Assembly (NCBI RefSeq): GCF_020524905.1
Contig: NZ_JAIVKI010000011.1
Location: 1 to 64,000, forward strand
Direction of reading: 5' to 3'
Source: Microbulbifer variabilis
GTDB taxonomy: Bacteria > Pseudomonadota > Gammaproteobacteria > Pseudomonadales > Cellvibrionaceae
Length of the DNA stretch: 64,000 nt
A program made the translations under genes and the position numbers. Numbering within the stretch: position 1 is the first letter of the stretch; every line of letters begins with the position of its first letter. The notes below the pieces were generated by a model. The model ran no database searches. It saw only the letters and a list, made by a program, of their open reading frames with translations, and was not told where the DNA came from. Of the stretch, positions 18,561 through 26,178 are shown piece by piece.

Positions 18561-19478
18561 TTACTCTATTCTTAAAGTTTTTTTTAAATTTACATAACTA
18601 GGGTAATCAACCCCTAACAACTTGTAAATCCCTTTAAGCACAAACTTCCTAAATCTAGACTTAATAGAATCCACCTTTGTTGCAATCACTACACCTGTAA
18701 TCAAAACAATCCCTAAAGCCGTTTTATCTAGAAGATATGCATAGGGCTCCAAAGTATCCCAACTTTCAACAACTAAACTAACAATTGGTGGAAAAGTTAA
18801 ATACATCAGATAACAAAGAGCCAAAAACAAAAACAAAAAAGAAGCAAATTCAACTCTGTTTAAAGCTATATTTTGCGCTCTCACCAGATCCACATAGGAC
18901 TGAAAATTATTCTCTTCATTTGACTGAAGAACACTCCTAGCTATAGCTCTCTCCAGGACAAACAAATCATATAAATCGCAAACAGAAGTTAAACACTGCT
19001 GTATTTCCTTTTCAGAAATAAATTCATTTTCTTGAATTAAATAGGCCAGATGGTCAATTGGTGTAAAAGTATTACATGACTCTACATAATTCGAACCTAG
19101 TGCCGAGTTAATTATCAACTGTTCTTTGTAACCTCTTACAGAAAGAAATTTTTTAATGTTGGACTCTTCACTCGCTATATCTATTAGCGCTGCGGCAGTA
19201 AGAAGAACAAGATTATTGCTATAGTGTAATCCTTTAAAAGGTTTAATTTTCTTCAATTTTAATAAGATTGCCCCTCTATCTCCATCTCCATCTCCATCTC
19301 CATCTCCATCTCCATCTCCATCTCCATCAACAAAAGCCTTAAAGCACAGCTCACTTTCAATATCATTTGGCGCTACTCGAATTGAGTGTTTTCTTCCATG
19401 TAAAAATCTATATAAAGATATATCTCTTTCCGAGGCCCCACTAAGCAACCTACTTAATAAATCATTTAGATAAACCAC
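18561..19478 (-). CDS. Argonaute-associated two-TM partner protein (putative effector)
   Basis: A 305-residue protein encoded directly after the Argonaute and overlapping its end by 13 bp, starting from GTG at 19478. Residues 51-67 are an uninterrupted Asp-Gly run encoded by a hexanucleotide repeat. The middle is helical; two membrane helices lie near residues 211-236 and 252-268, followed by a basic tail. Position, overlap and membrane character match the TM partners described for catalytically inactive Argonautes, where the partner damages the membrane after guide-directed activation. No sequence family is recognised, so effector function is inference. AT-rich, unlike the upstream helicase. 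Confidence 0.6.
   Translation of the reverse strand: MVYLNDLLSRLLSGASERDISLYRFLHGRKHSIRVAPNDIESELCFKAFVDGDGDGDGDGDGDGDGDRGAILLKLKKIKPFKGLHYSNNLVLLTAAALIDIASEESNIKKFLSVRGYKEQLIINSALGSNYVESCNTFTPIDHLAYLIQENEFISEKEIQQCLTSVCDLYDLFVLERAIARSVLQSNEENNFQSYVDLVRAQNIALNRVEFASFLFLFLALCYLMYLTFPPIVSLVVESWDTLEPYAYLLDKTALGIVLITGVVIATKVDSIKSRFRKFVLKGIYKLLGVDYPSYVNLKKTLRIE
19278..19328. repeat. Hexanucleotide tandem repeat (about 8.5 copies) inside the partner gene
   Basis: The plus strand reads ATCTCC repeated 8.5 times without error; on the coding strand the unit is GATGGA, coding for (Asp-Gly)n. Because the unit is two codons, copy-number change keeps the frame and only changes the length of an acidic flexible linker in the Argonaute partner. 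Confidence 0.95.
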
Positions 19479-21445
19479 AGCTTCTCCTTCATTCCATGAA
19501 GCATATCAACATCCCAATGATTTACTGTTAACAAATCACTTGTCAGCTTCGCCAAGCGTTGTGGATAAATCGTTGTAACTGGGCTATTGGCTGGTATAAA
19601 TGAACGATGGGATAGGTGAGCAAAAAATAGAATCTGCTTGCTTAATTCAAACAAATCCTTATAAGTTGACCTAGTATCTAGCTTTATTTGCAAAGGTCGA
19701 GACCCTTTGCCTCCCATACAAAGTAGTGCATAACTATCTGACATTTTAATAAAGCAGCCACGCACTAATTGCTCAGTCACATTATTAAACATTTTAAAAG
19801 AGTGGTTGTAGCTAATATTCACAATCGCATATTCAATTTCATATTCAGAAAACTCCTCCAAACATTGATTAATAGCAGACAACTCATATTTCTTGCTGGC
19901 ATCTTTAAACAAATGAAAAACAAGCCTAATTTTTGAATGCTTAGCAATACTTCTAGAATCGATGATTTCATTCAAAATCGAAGATAGATAACTTTGAAGA
20001 CTATCCCTATAGTCTTCAATTTTACAGAGCGGGCTACAACTACCAACCATGTAAGAGCCAAAATGGTCAAATACACTTGCAAACCCTATATTCCTTACAC
20101 CCTCTTCATTTATTGTCGAACCAACTCCAATAATAAATTCATTCTCATCAATACCTTCCTTCTCTATGGACCATGGTGTACCACCAAGCTTAGAATATAA
20201 ATTTAGAGAAACATTTCTAAGTGTAATTTCATTATTTACCCTGGCATTCTCCACAAGAACTGACTGAGATGGAATTTGCTTACTTATTAACTTTGCTTTT
20301 AAACGATTATAGGCAGACTCATTTAATCTTTGATTCTTATCAACCCTAAACAGAAAAAGTATCGCCAAATCAAATTGCTTATTTTCCAGCGTTGATATTA
20401 TTTTTAGATGCTCTCTCCTATCATTACCCACATAGTATGTTTTAATCTCCACATTAACCAGATGAAATATATCAGCCAGCTTTTTCCGAATGTTAACTAT
20501 AAATCTTTCACACTGCTTGGCATCAGACTTAGGTATAAACGTACAAATAGAAACACTTCTTACATTAAACACATCAAAACTCAAGGGCTTTAGCTGCTCC
20601 AAAGCCACATTAGTGAAGCCTCTAGTCGTATTTTTATTGTAGTAGTAAAGGGTTGGCTTTTTAATGAACACACGTTCAAAGTTAGCATTCGGAAGAGATA
20701 GGAACGATATGGATTTAAATTTAACAGATGGAGAGTTTAGTAACGCAAAATTACTCTTCAAATAAGCAAAAGTTTTATCAATAAACTCAAACTCAGTCTC
20801 TTTGCTTCGTAGACGCTCAATTTCAGCATCATATTTTACTTGAAGATTAGTTCTCTCCAAATACTTCTTTACATTTGATCTTGTCGCTACAATCCTTTCA
20901 TCTTGAAAATCCCAATCTCGGATATCTATACCCTGCTCTTTATATACACCTAAAGATTGCTCAAATTCTGGCTTGTACTCTTTAGATATACTTATTATAA
21001 AAAGCACTTTATTTGGCTTTACAATATGGTTAACAGAGTATTCACACCTGGGAACTAACTTCAATTCACCAATTCTAAACGGCTCTTCTGAAGCTATATC
21101 AAAGCTCGACGTAGAAGAATATTTTTTCCGGTAAACTTTTCTTTCTAATGACTCAAAGAACAACTTAAATGCAATGTCTATAAGCTTAGTAAAAACGTAA
21201 GGTGACTGATTACTGGTAACTATATTTTTTTTAAAACCAGACGGCGGTGATAGATTATCCATTTCAGGGAGGGCATATATCTCATTTGAATTCCTGTAAA
21301 AAAAATATCCACTATCATTTTCCGAAATACATTTTTTGAAAAACTCATAAGAATAAGGAGATGAATATAGCTCAACCTCATTGGAATCCAACTCAATCTC
21401 AGCAAAATTAGACCACAGCTGGTTCTGGCTCATCATGTAACTCAA
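19466..21445 (-). CDS. Prokaryotic Argonaute with catalytically inactive PIWI domain
   Basis: A 659-residue protein. The MID pocket is visible as YNRLKAKLISKQIPSQ (Tyr379, Lys383, Gln394), the usual Y-x-x-x-K and Q contacts of the guide 5' end. Then comes NLYSKLGGTPWSIE, a strongly conserved MID-PIWI junction. PIWI follows: EFIIGVGST has Gly442 where the first catalytic Asp should be, so target cleavage is not expected; the protein ends with the hydrophobic KLWFI typical of PIWI proteins. The N-terminal 370 residues have no clear PAZ. This fits a long-B type Argonaute acting through a partner. TTG at 21445 has a GGGAG at good distance; ATG at 21436 is an alternative. Confidence 0.85.
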   Translation of the reverse strand: MSYMMSQNQLWSNFAEIELDSNEVELYSSPYSYEFFKKCISENDSGYFFYRNSNEIYALPEMDNLSPPSGFKKNIVTSNQSPYVFTKLIDIAFKLFFESLERKVYRKKYSSTSSFDIASEEPFRIGELKLVPRCEYSVNHIVKPNKVLFIISISKEYKPEFEQSLGVYKEQGIDIRDWDFQDERIVATRSNVKKYLERTNLQVKYDAEIERLRSKETEFEFIDKTFAYLKSNFALLNSPSVKFKSISFLSLPNANFERVFIKKPTLYYYNKNTTRGFTNVALEQLKPLSFDVFNVRSVSICTFIPKSDAKQCERFIVNIRKKLADIFHLVNVEIKTYYVGNDRREHLKIISTLENKQFDLAILFLFRVDKNQRLNESAYNRLKAKLISKQIPSQSVLVENARVNNEITLRNVSLNLYSKLGGTPWSIEKEGIDENEFIIGVGSTINEEGVRNIGFASVFDHFGSYMVGSCSPLCKIEDYRDSLQSYLSSILNEIIDSRSIAKHSKIRLVFHLFKDASKKYELSAINQCLEEFSEYEIEYAIVNISYNHSFKMFNNVTEQLVRGCFIKMSDSYALLCMGGKGSRPLQIKLDTRSTYKDLFELSKQILFFAHLSHRSFIPANSPVTTIYPQRLAKLTSDLLTVNHWDVDMLHGMKEKLWFI

Positions 21446-21579
21446 AGATCAACTCCCTTTGAAAGGTCACCACTCAAATCACTAAAAATATTGCTCTAAA
21501 ACAACCATCACCGGTAAAAACCACTCAACGATCTGGACAAACTGTGATTTAAACCTTAGCCATCACTTTACCATACACT

Positions 21580-21828
21580 TCAAATTATCTTGTTTGCGTA
21601 CAGATCCTCTACTGGAAAAATCATTGTGTAATCATCCCAGTTCAAATTTCCATCTATGATTTCATATTCAAGAAATTTCTCTTCAGACTTGTATTGCTCA
21701 TAATCCGGATGCCTAACAGAATAAATAAAGGGGGCAAAATCCACAATCTGCGTATGGCCATCATTGAACGTAATCTCAAGAATATGAGATTTGATATGAC
21801 GAACAGAATCAACCAAAATTTCTGACAT
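21580..21828 (-). CDS. DUF2442 domain protein
   Basis: An 82-residue protein with the DUF2442 pattern: VRHIKSHILEITFNDG, a short strand-turn-strand (VDFAPFIY), and a C-terminal NWDDYTMIFPVEDLY. It overlaps the end of the DUF4160 gene by 20 bp. DUF4160 and DUF2442 genes are very often adjacent in this order and are regarded as a possible toxin-antitoxin-like pair, but mechanism and roles are not established. It lies between the Argonaute island and the csrA-repeat region. Confidence 0.85.
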   Translation of the reverse strand: MSEILVDSVRHIKSHILEITFNDGHTQIVDFAPFIYSVRHPDYEQYKSEEKFLEYEIIDGNLNWDDYTMIFPVEDLYANKII

Positions 21829-22126
21829 TTTTAACTCTCTGCGTAATCACCTTTGTAGCGATTGGCTGTTTTTTGACAAAATATGAAACCCACTTCTCTA
21901 CGATTTCATCAGCATATACGTTAACAAATTCTTCAAAGTCTTTCCTCTTCTTGGAGTCTAGGCCTTGACCCTTATCTTTAATTATGATCTTACTAATTTT
22001 ACCATGAAAGAAGTGGATTTCTGCTTTACTTTCTTTACCTTCATATTTCGCATGAACATGGATTGGCTCATGCTCATTACTATAAAAGAAAAGAGTAATC
22101 CCAAGATATTGATATAGTTTAGGCAT
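21809..22126 (-). CDS. DUF4160 domain protein
   Basis: From the ATG at 22126 the product begins MPKLYQYLGITLFFYSNEH and has 105 residues. The EPIHVHAKY motif followed by an acidic strand (AEIHFF) is the signature of DUF4160. The longer frame from 22168 adds 14 residues that are not typical of the family. It is followed by the overlapping DUF2442 gene, the usual arrangement. Function unknown; toxin-antitoxin association is a proposal from genome context. Confidence 0.85.
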   Translation of the reverse strand: MPKLYQYLGITLFFYSNEHEPIHVHAKYEGKESKAEIHFFHGKISKIIIKDKGQGLDSKKRKDFEEFVNVYADEIVEKWVSYFVKKQPIATKVITQRVKNVRNFG

Positions 22127-22240
22127 CACATCCTCCTTGTGAAGCTGGCCTATTGAGTCCAATAGCACGATAGCAATCTGCTTATGGCAAAAAATATTGG
22201 ATGTTTACCACAGTATTAAAGGTTGACAAGACTATACATG

Positions 22241-22845
22241 CCACACCAATCAAAAATTATAACCCGCCATACGCACTGACTGAAGAGGAAAATAGATAAA
22301 CATCAGATACCTATTAGAAATTTGAGATTTCTCAAAACTAGAACTTGTAGAAATATAGGCGCTAAAATTATCTTAATGGAATTTATTAGGTTTTTTCATA
22401 CATCAAAGCTGCGTAAAATCAACAATCATCTACCAGCGTTGCTAGCTATTGCTCACAACCTTCTTTTAGGCCCACATCTTAAAGGGCTCCAAAAATTTTC
22501 TAAAAGACATACTCATTAGCAGGAGAACTGTAGCGTGAAGTAAGAATAGAGAGAAGGCGCTGACCCAAGGTGCTGCAACACCAGGGGCCAGCTAACCAAA
22601 TTGATAAGATAAGTATCAAGATGGCTGTATGCATACTACGCTAGAAACCCGCTCGTCTTCAATAAAGTGGAGCACAATCAGCAGCTTGGAGCAATTCCCT
22701 AAGCTCTGGGAGCCTAGCGCCCGCCTTTTCCTATTCTGCGCCCACCGCCCCCGCGCCCCACCCCACTCTTCCACCAAGTATCACTTACCAATCTTCCCCA
22801 TCAAGGAATGCCCACCCACGGCTTGAGTATCGCTAGGAAACAAAC
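22241..22845 (+). repeat. Leader of csrA module copy 1, with an extra insert
   Basis: The first part (22241-22310) matches the left ends of copies 2-4: an ACCAA..AAAA.TATAA.CC run followed by TGACTGAAGAGG. About 280 bp of unrelated AT-rich sequence follows. The second part (about 22600-22845) matches the other leaders, including CTATTCTGCGCCC, a C-rich tract and CATCACTTACCAA-type sequence, up to the csrA ribosome binding site. A GC-rich near-palindrome (GGTGCTGCAACACC) lies at about 22568-22590. No protein gene is convincing here. Confidence 0.7.
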
Positions 22846-23025
22846 ATGCTGATCCTAAAGCGCCGAACAGGCGAGAACCTAAGAATTGGAACGAATGTCT
22901 CGATCACAGTGTTGGAAGTAAAAGGAAATCAAGTAAAGATAGGCATCCGCGCCCCCAAATCGCTCCCCGTCCATCGAGAAGAGATCTTTGTGCGCATTAA
23001 AGAAGAACACAAAGTAGGCAATTGA
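22846..23025 (+). CDS. csrA: CsrA/RsmA family RNA-binding translational regulator (intact copy)
   Basis: A 59-residue CsrA. It dimerises and binds ANGGA motifs in mRNA leaders to repress or stabilise messages. It opens [15 protein letters not shown], has [19 protein letters not shown] strands and then [16 protein letters not shown]; Leu4 and Arg44, the key RNA-contact residues, are both present. The ATG has AGGA seven bases upstream. GGA sites at the ribosome binding site and 40 bases before it could allow autoregulation, as in known csrA genes. This is the only unbroken copy of a csrA module that recurs along 22-34 kb. It is probably accessory, not the cell's core csrA. Confidence 0.93.
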   Translation: MLILKRRTGENLRIGTNVSITVLEVKGNQVKIGIRAPKSLPVHREEIFVRIKEEHKVGN

Positions 23026-23047
23026 GGGTGTTGAGGGAAGGCTCACC

Positions 23048-23082
23048 AAGGAGGGAGGCTCCAAACGATCCTCCTTCCTTTA
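23048..23082 (+). terminator. csrA terminator, copy 1
   Basis: AAGGAGGGAGG pairs with CCTCCTTCCTT (one mismatch) around an 11-base loop, followed by a short T-rich stretch. It lies 22 bp after the csrA stop. Related terminators occur at the same place in copies 3 and 5. Confidence 0.75.
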
Positions 23083-23200
23083 GTTAACAAATCTAGCTCT
23101 TTGCTGAGCCGTAACCTAATAGTTAGGGCCTGAGTTTTGCTAATGCTTGCTCGGACAGGCAACTTTGAGGGCAATACATCAGCACAATAACTTGTTAGAG

Positions 23201-23443
23201 CTAAAGTAGTTCCCTACTGAAATTGGTAATTTGTTGACCAAAAACTTCTATTGCTTGATTTTCTAAACGTTCCTTGAGGCCAATAACTTCTAGATAATCA
23301 TTCCCAGCATCTGCCACTTCATCCTCATCTTCAGATGTTTCACAAATAGACTTTAAACGCTCAGCTTCATGAGTTATTGCTTCAAGTATTATCCGGGCTT
23401 CCCAATCACATAGTGATGAGTTCATTTCTTTTATATGTGTCAT
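23201..23443 (-). CDS. Small acidic hypothetical protein (80 aa)
   Basis: An 80-residue, very acidic, fully helical protein: MTHIKEMNSSLCDWEARI opens it and SICETSEDEDEVADAGNDYLE is the centre. No domain is known to me. It reads toward the 3' end of csrA module 1. Between its stop and that module is a CTCTAACAAG element, in its own reading direction, which resembles the R'' box of an attC site. Acidic helical orphans in cassette-like positions are often antitoxins or anti-defence proteins; nothing here decides it. Confidence 0.5.
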   Translation of the reverse strand: MTHIKEMNSSLCDWEARIILEAITHEAERLKSICETSEDEDEVADAGNDYLEVIGLKERLENQAIEVFGQQITNFSRELL

Positions 23444-23704
23444 AACTCAATCTGCTTTTTGAATACCTTCTGACATTTTAATGCCAGTTTTGAAAGTAGC
23501 CCCTTGAATTCATCGAGGGGCATGTTTGCTGTTGGAGCGATACTATTATGCCTATCAAAAGAGAACAAATAGTAGGCGCTGAAAGCGCGGTGGGAGCAGA
23601 TTCACAATGGAGGCAGCCCCACCCCCTATAACTGAAAAATCAACACTAATTAGGAGGATCAGCTGAGTTCAAGACATAGTTAGCATTGCTGCAATCTGTT
23701 TACA

Positions 23705-23995
23705 CTAATTTTTATCAGTTACCTCTTCCCATTCATCTTCATAACCGGCTGAACGAAAATAGGCCATCAACGTAATGATGATTTTCTCAAGGATATATTC
23801 ACTGCTCTCACCTTTCTTTTCATCTTGCTTGTTAGACTCGCTAACAGTTCTCCAGAAAAACTCAGCGAAGCGAATGGCCTCTTCTTTATTAACCAAAGAT
23901 CCCGAATTGATAATCTCAAGGCTTTTTTTATCAGTGAGTAACTCTGCATAATGCAAAAGAAACTCTTTCTCCTCGGGCAATTTATAATTAATCAT
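23705..23995 (-). CDS. Acidic hypothetical protein, second gene of a coupled pair (96 aa)
   Basis: A 96-residue helical acidic protein, MINYKLPEEKEFLLHYAELL and on, ending YEDEWEEVTDKN. Its ATG overlaps the TGA of the upstream, frameshifted frame (ATGA), so the two were made as a pair. An acidic downstream partner coupled to a basic, broken upstream gene suggests immunity or antitoxin for a toxin that has been lost. That is inference; no family is recognised. It may survive because loss of the protective gene would be harmful before loss of the toxin. Confidence 0.5.
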   Translation of the reverse strand: MINYKLPEEKEFLLHYAELLTDKKSLEIINSGSLVNKEEAIRFAEFFWRTVSESNKQDEKKGESSEYILEKIIITLMAYFRSAGYEDEWEEVTDKN

Positions 23996-24355
23996 CCTAT
24001 CACCTTCGTACCATCTCTTATTACACTCATACGATCAGCAACCATCTGGAGCTTTTGGACTAGTTGAGAAACCGTCATTCTCCTCATAATGGTTAGAAAG
24101 TAGTGTCTATTATCTTTCTGATCTTGCACAAATTTTAAATCAGGTGGCAAATCTGACTTCTCCAAAAACCAAAATACGTCGACATTTTTCCCAGGGTTTT
24201 TAGATGCTTTCAGCTTATATATTGATTTTAGGTGCTACCAGTTTGCTGAAAAGCTGAGCGCCCTCAGATAAGGGGCGCCCAAAAACTGTTCCTTCATTCT
24301 CCGCGAGCTTCTTAATATAATCTCTCAAATCCGTGAGTATCTTAAATTGTTCCAT
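23992..24355 (-). pseudogene. Frameshifted upstream partner of the coupled pair (possible toxin)
   Basis: The frame opens at 24355 with MEQFKILTDLRDYIKKLAEN and runs to SKLVAPKINI before a stop. In the next frame it continues as SIYKLKASKNPGKNVDVFWF, LEKSDLPPDLKFVQD, then HYFLTIMRRMTVSQLVQKL, and ends with a TGA overlapping the next ATG. The span of 364 nt is 3n+1, so a single extra base near an AAAA run at about 24235 explains the break. The restored product would have about 120 residues. The FWFLEKS..PPDL..VQD...HYFLTI pattern looks like a compact enzymatic domain, but I cannot name it. Confidence 0.65.
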
Positions 24356-24409
24356 TATCTATTTGAACACTCCTTTGAACTTAATATCACTGTTTGGTGT
24401 AACCCTGGG

Positions 24410-24626
24410 CACCCACCAAGTTAAAAGTATAAACCGCCAGGGCTATTGGCTGAAGAGGGGAGTCAAATAAAGTATCATGGGGCAGCTAGTTATAGGGACT
24501 TCGCTCCGCATATTCCTATTCTGCCCACACTGCTGCCGCGCTCCCCATTCTTATAAGGGCATCACTTACTAAGCTTCCCCACCAAGAAATGCCCACCCAT
24601 GGCTTGAGTATCGGTGGGAAACAAAG
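24410..24626 (+). repeat. Leader of csrA module copy 2
   Basis: It starts with CACCCACCAAGTTAAAAG and continues TATAAACCGCCAGG then TTGGCTGAAGAGG. It then runs through CTATTCTGCCC and ATCACTTACTAAGCTTCCCC to the same CATGGCTTGAGTATCG element seen in copy 1. It is about 60-70 percent identical to the other leaders by eye and begins 55 bp upstream of the start of the broken toxin-like gene, so it may once have carried that gene's promoter on the opposite strand. Confidence 0.7.
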
Positions 24627-24760
24627 AGGTTGATCCAAAAACCAGTAAGCGGCGAAAACTTAAGGTTGGAACCGCTGTCTTAATCACAGTGCTCGAAATG
24701 AAAGGAAATCAATTAAAGATAGGCATTTACATTAATCGTGTTGCCAGATTTTATTTCTGA
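24627..24760 (+). pseudogene. csrA relic, copy 2 (start lost, frameshift, truncated)
   Basis: Aligned to the intact copy, the start codon is AGG instead of ATG (the next codon, TTG, could initiate). One base is missing after GGCGAAAACTTAAGG. The frame then reads ITVLEMKGNQLKIGI, matching CsrA, before diverging into RVARFYF and a stop. The segment with APKS..VHREEI, including the RNA-binding Arg44, is absent. The 3' flank and terminator are also missing, so the module was cut at about 24745. Confidence 0.85.
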
Positions 24761-25064
24761 AAGGTTTACATAGGAAGCTATCGATCGAACTGCGGAGAAA
24801 AAGCAACGCGCTTATCGGAAAGATTCGATTCCAGTCACTTTGAGGTAGCACTACCCTGCAGATGTTTCTCTAAAGAAGTTTTGATGGTGAGAAATATCAT
24901 TCTGACAAGGGAAGTTGTTTTGCGAAAAACACGACCTGGTTATGACTTCAAAGGTACATAGAAAAATCTATTTGTCTGACTTCGAAAAAAAGAAACTAGC
25001 AAGTTAAAAAACAACCTTGAGGTTTAAGACATCGGGTAGCTGGTACAGTCCCCGAGCGCAAACA
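24761..25064. other. Non-coding stretch between csrA relic 2 and the TCS module
   Basis: About 300 bp with no credible open frame on either strand. A basic peptide (RTAEKKQRAYRKDSIP) can be read at about 24787 on the plus strand but is short and has no start. No repeat shared with the csrA modules is obvious. Confidence 0.4.
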
Positions 25065-25517
25065 TTACTGCATGCCCTTCTCAACCGGCGCTTCTGCTAC
25101 CGCAGGCCAGATCAGTCCCGCCCTTGTTACTACGAGCAGTAATACAAACGACATCTCCAGTGCGAGGAAAACACCAATAGGGTGATTAGGTACGCCGCGT
25201 ATCATCAGGTAGAACAAGTAGCTCATAGTAAGCAGATTACCCGTAAGCGTAACGTTAAGGGCGTAGGCACGTTCTTGCCAGAGTGGTTTGCAGAGCAGAA
25301 GGTTTAACACCGCTGTGCCAGCGAGCATCACACCGGGCAACATCAGTAGCAAGCCGTGGGATAAATCCATTCCTTCGCTGATTACCATTGGCCAGATTGC
25401 AACAAAGTGGCCCTGGGCTCCGAGGGTGAGGAACAGCCCCAGAATTACTGCGCCGATGGCAGCAAGTCGATACAGTGCATTCCGCTGCAAAACACGTGTT
25501 GATCTAGAATCCGACAT
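25065..25517 (-). CDS. Four-TM membrane protein of the TCS operon
   Basis: From the ATG at 25517 (MSDSRSTRVLQRNALYRLAA) the product has 150 residues with four hydrophobic helices, near residues 17-39, 50-72, 82-103 and 113-135. The start overlaps the 3' end of the response regulator gene by 14 bp in another frame, so it is translationally coupled to it and part of the same operon. No family name is recognised. The context suggests a membrane target or accessory component of the two-component system. The longer frame from 25544 adds nine residues with no ribosome binding site. Confidence 0.75.
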   Translation of the reverse strand: MSDSRSTRVLQRNALYRLAAIGAVILGLFLTLGAQGHFVAIWPMVISEGMDLSHGLLLMLPGVMLAGTAVLNLLLCKPLWQERAYALNVTLTGNLLTMSYLFYLMIRGVPNHPIGVFLALEMSFVLLLVVTRAGLIWPAVAEAPVEKGMQ

Positions 25518-26178
25518 CGCGTTCCCCCACGGTGGCCAGGCCACATTCGTAAGCGAACACGACCGCTTGTGCGCGATCTCGCAGCCCGAGTTTGGAAAGC
25601 AAGCTGGAAACGTGGGTTTTCACGGTGGCTGGGCCAATAAATAGGGTCTCGGCAATCTCGGCATTACTCTTGCCGGCGGCGATGGCCTCCAGTACTTCGC
25701 GCTCGCGAGTAGTGAGGCGCTCCAGGCGTTCTGCCAGATTGTGCCCTGTCCCCAATTTCTGTGCGAACTGGCTGATCAGGCGTTGAGTGATGCCCGGTGC
25801 AAGCATGGCACCGCCCTCTGCTACGGTGCGTACTGCCTGCACCAGCGCCTCTGGGGGAATATCTTTGAGCACAAAACCACTGGCACCAGCCCGCAGTGCG
25901 CGAAACACGAATTCATCGGGATCGAACGTGGTCAAAATAATAATGCGGCAAATTGCATCGCTCGCTTCCAGGATGCGTGCCGTGGCTTCCAGCCCGTCCA
26001 TCTCCGGCATGCGGATATCCATCAGAATGATATCCGGCTGATGCGCTCGTGCGGCTTCAACTGCCTCGATGCCGGTACCGGCCTCGGCAACCACTTCAAT
26101 ATCGGGCTCGTTGTCCAGGATTAGGGCAAAGCCGCGTCGCACCAAAGCCTGGTCGTCTACCACCATCACTCGCAACAT
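25504..26178 (-). CDS. NarL/FixJ-type response regulator
   Basis: A 224-residue two-domain regulator. The receiver has the acidic pair VVDD (Asp8, Asp9), the phospho-acceptor Asp54 in ILMDIRMPEMDG, and Lys in FVLKDIPPEA. The C-terminal LuxR-type helix-turn-helix has LTTREREVLEAIAAGKSNAEIA and VKTHVSSLLSKLGLRDR. The gene starts one base inside the stop of the sensor kinase gene (TAATG) and overlaps the downstream membrane protein gene. It should act on promoters of its own operon or of the divergent DUF2306 gene. Confidence 0.95.
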   Translation of the reverse strand: MLRVMVVDDQALVRRGFALILDNEPDIEVVAEAGTGIEAVEAARAHQPDIILMDIRMPEMDGLEATARILEASDAICRIIILTTFDPDEFVFRALRAGASGFVLKDIPPEALVQAVRTVAEGGAMLAPGITQRLISQFAQKLGTGHNLAERLERLTTREREVLEAIAAGKSNAEIAETLFIGPATVKTHVSSLLSKLGLRDRAQAVVFAYECGLATVGERDVGF

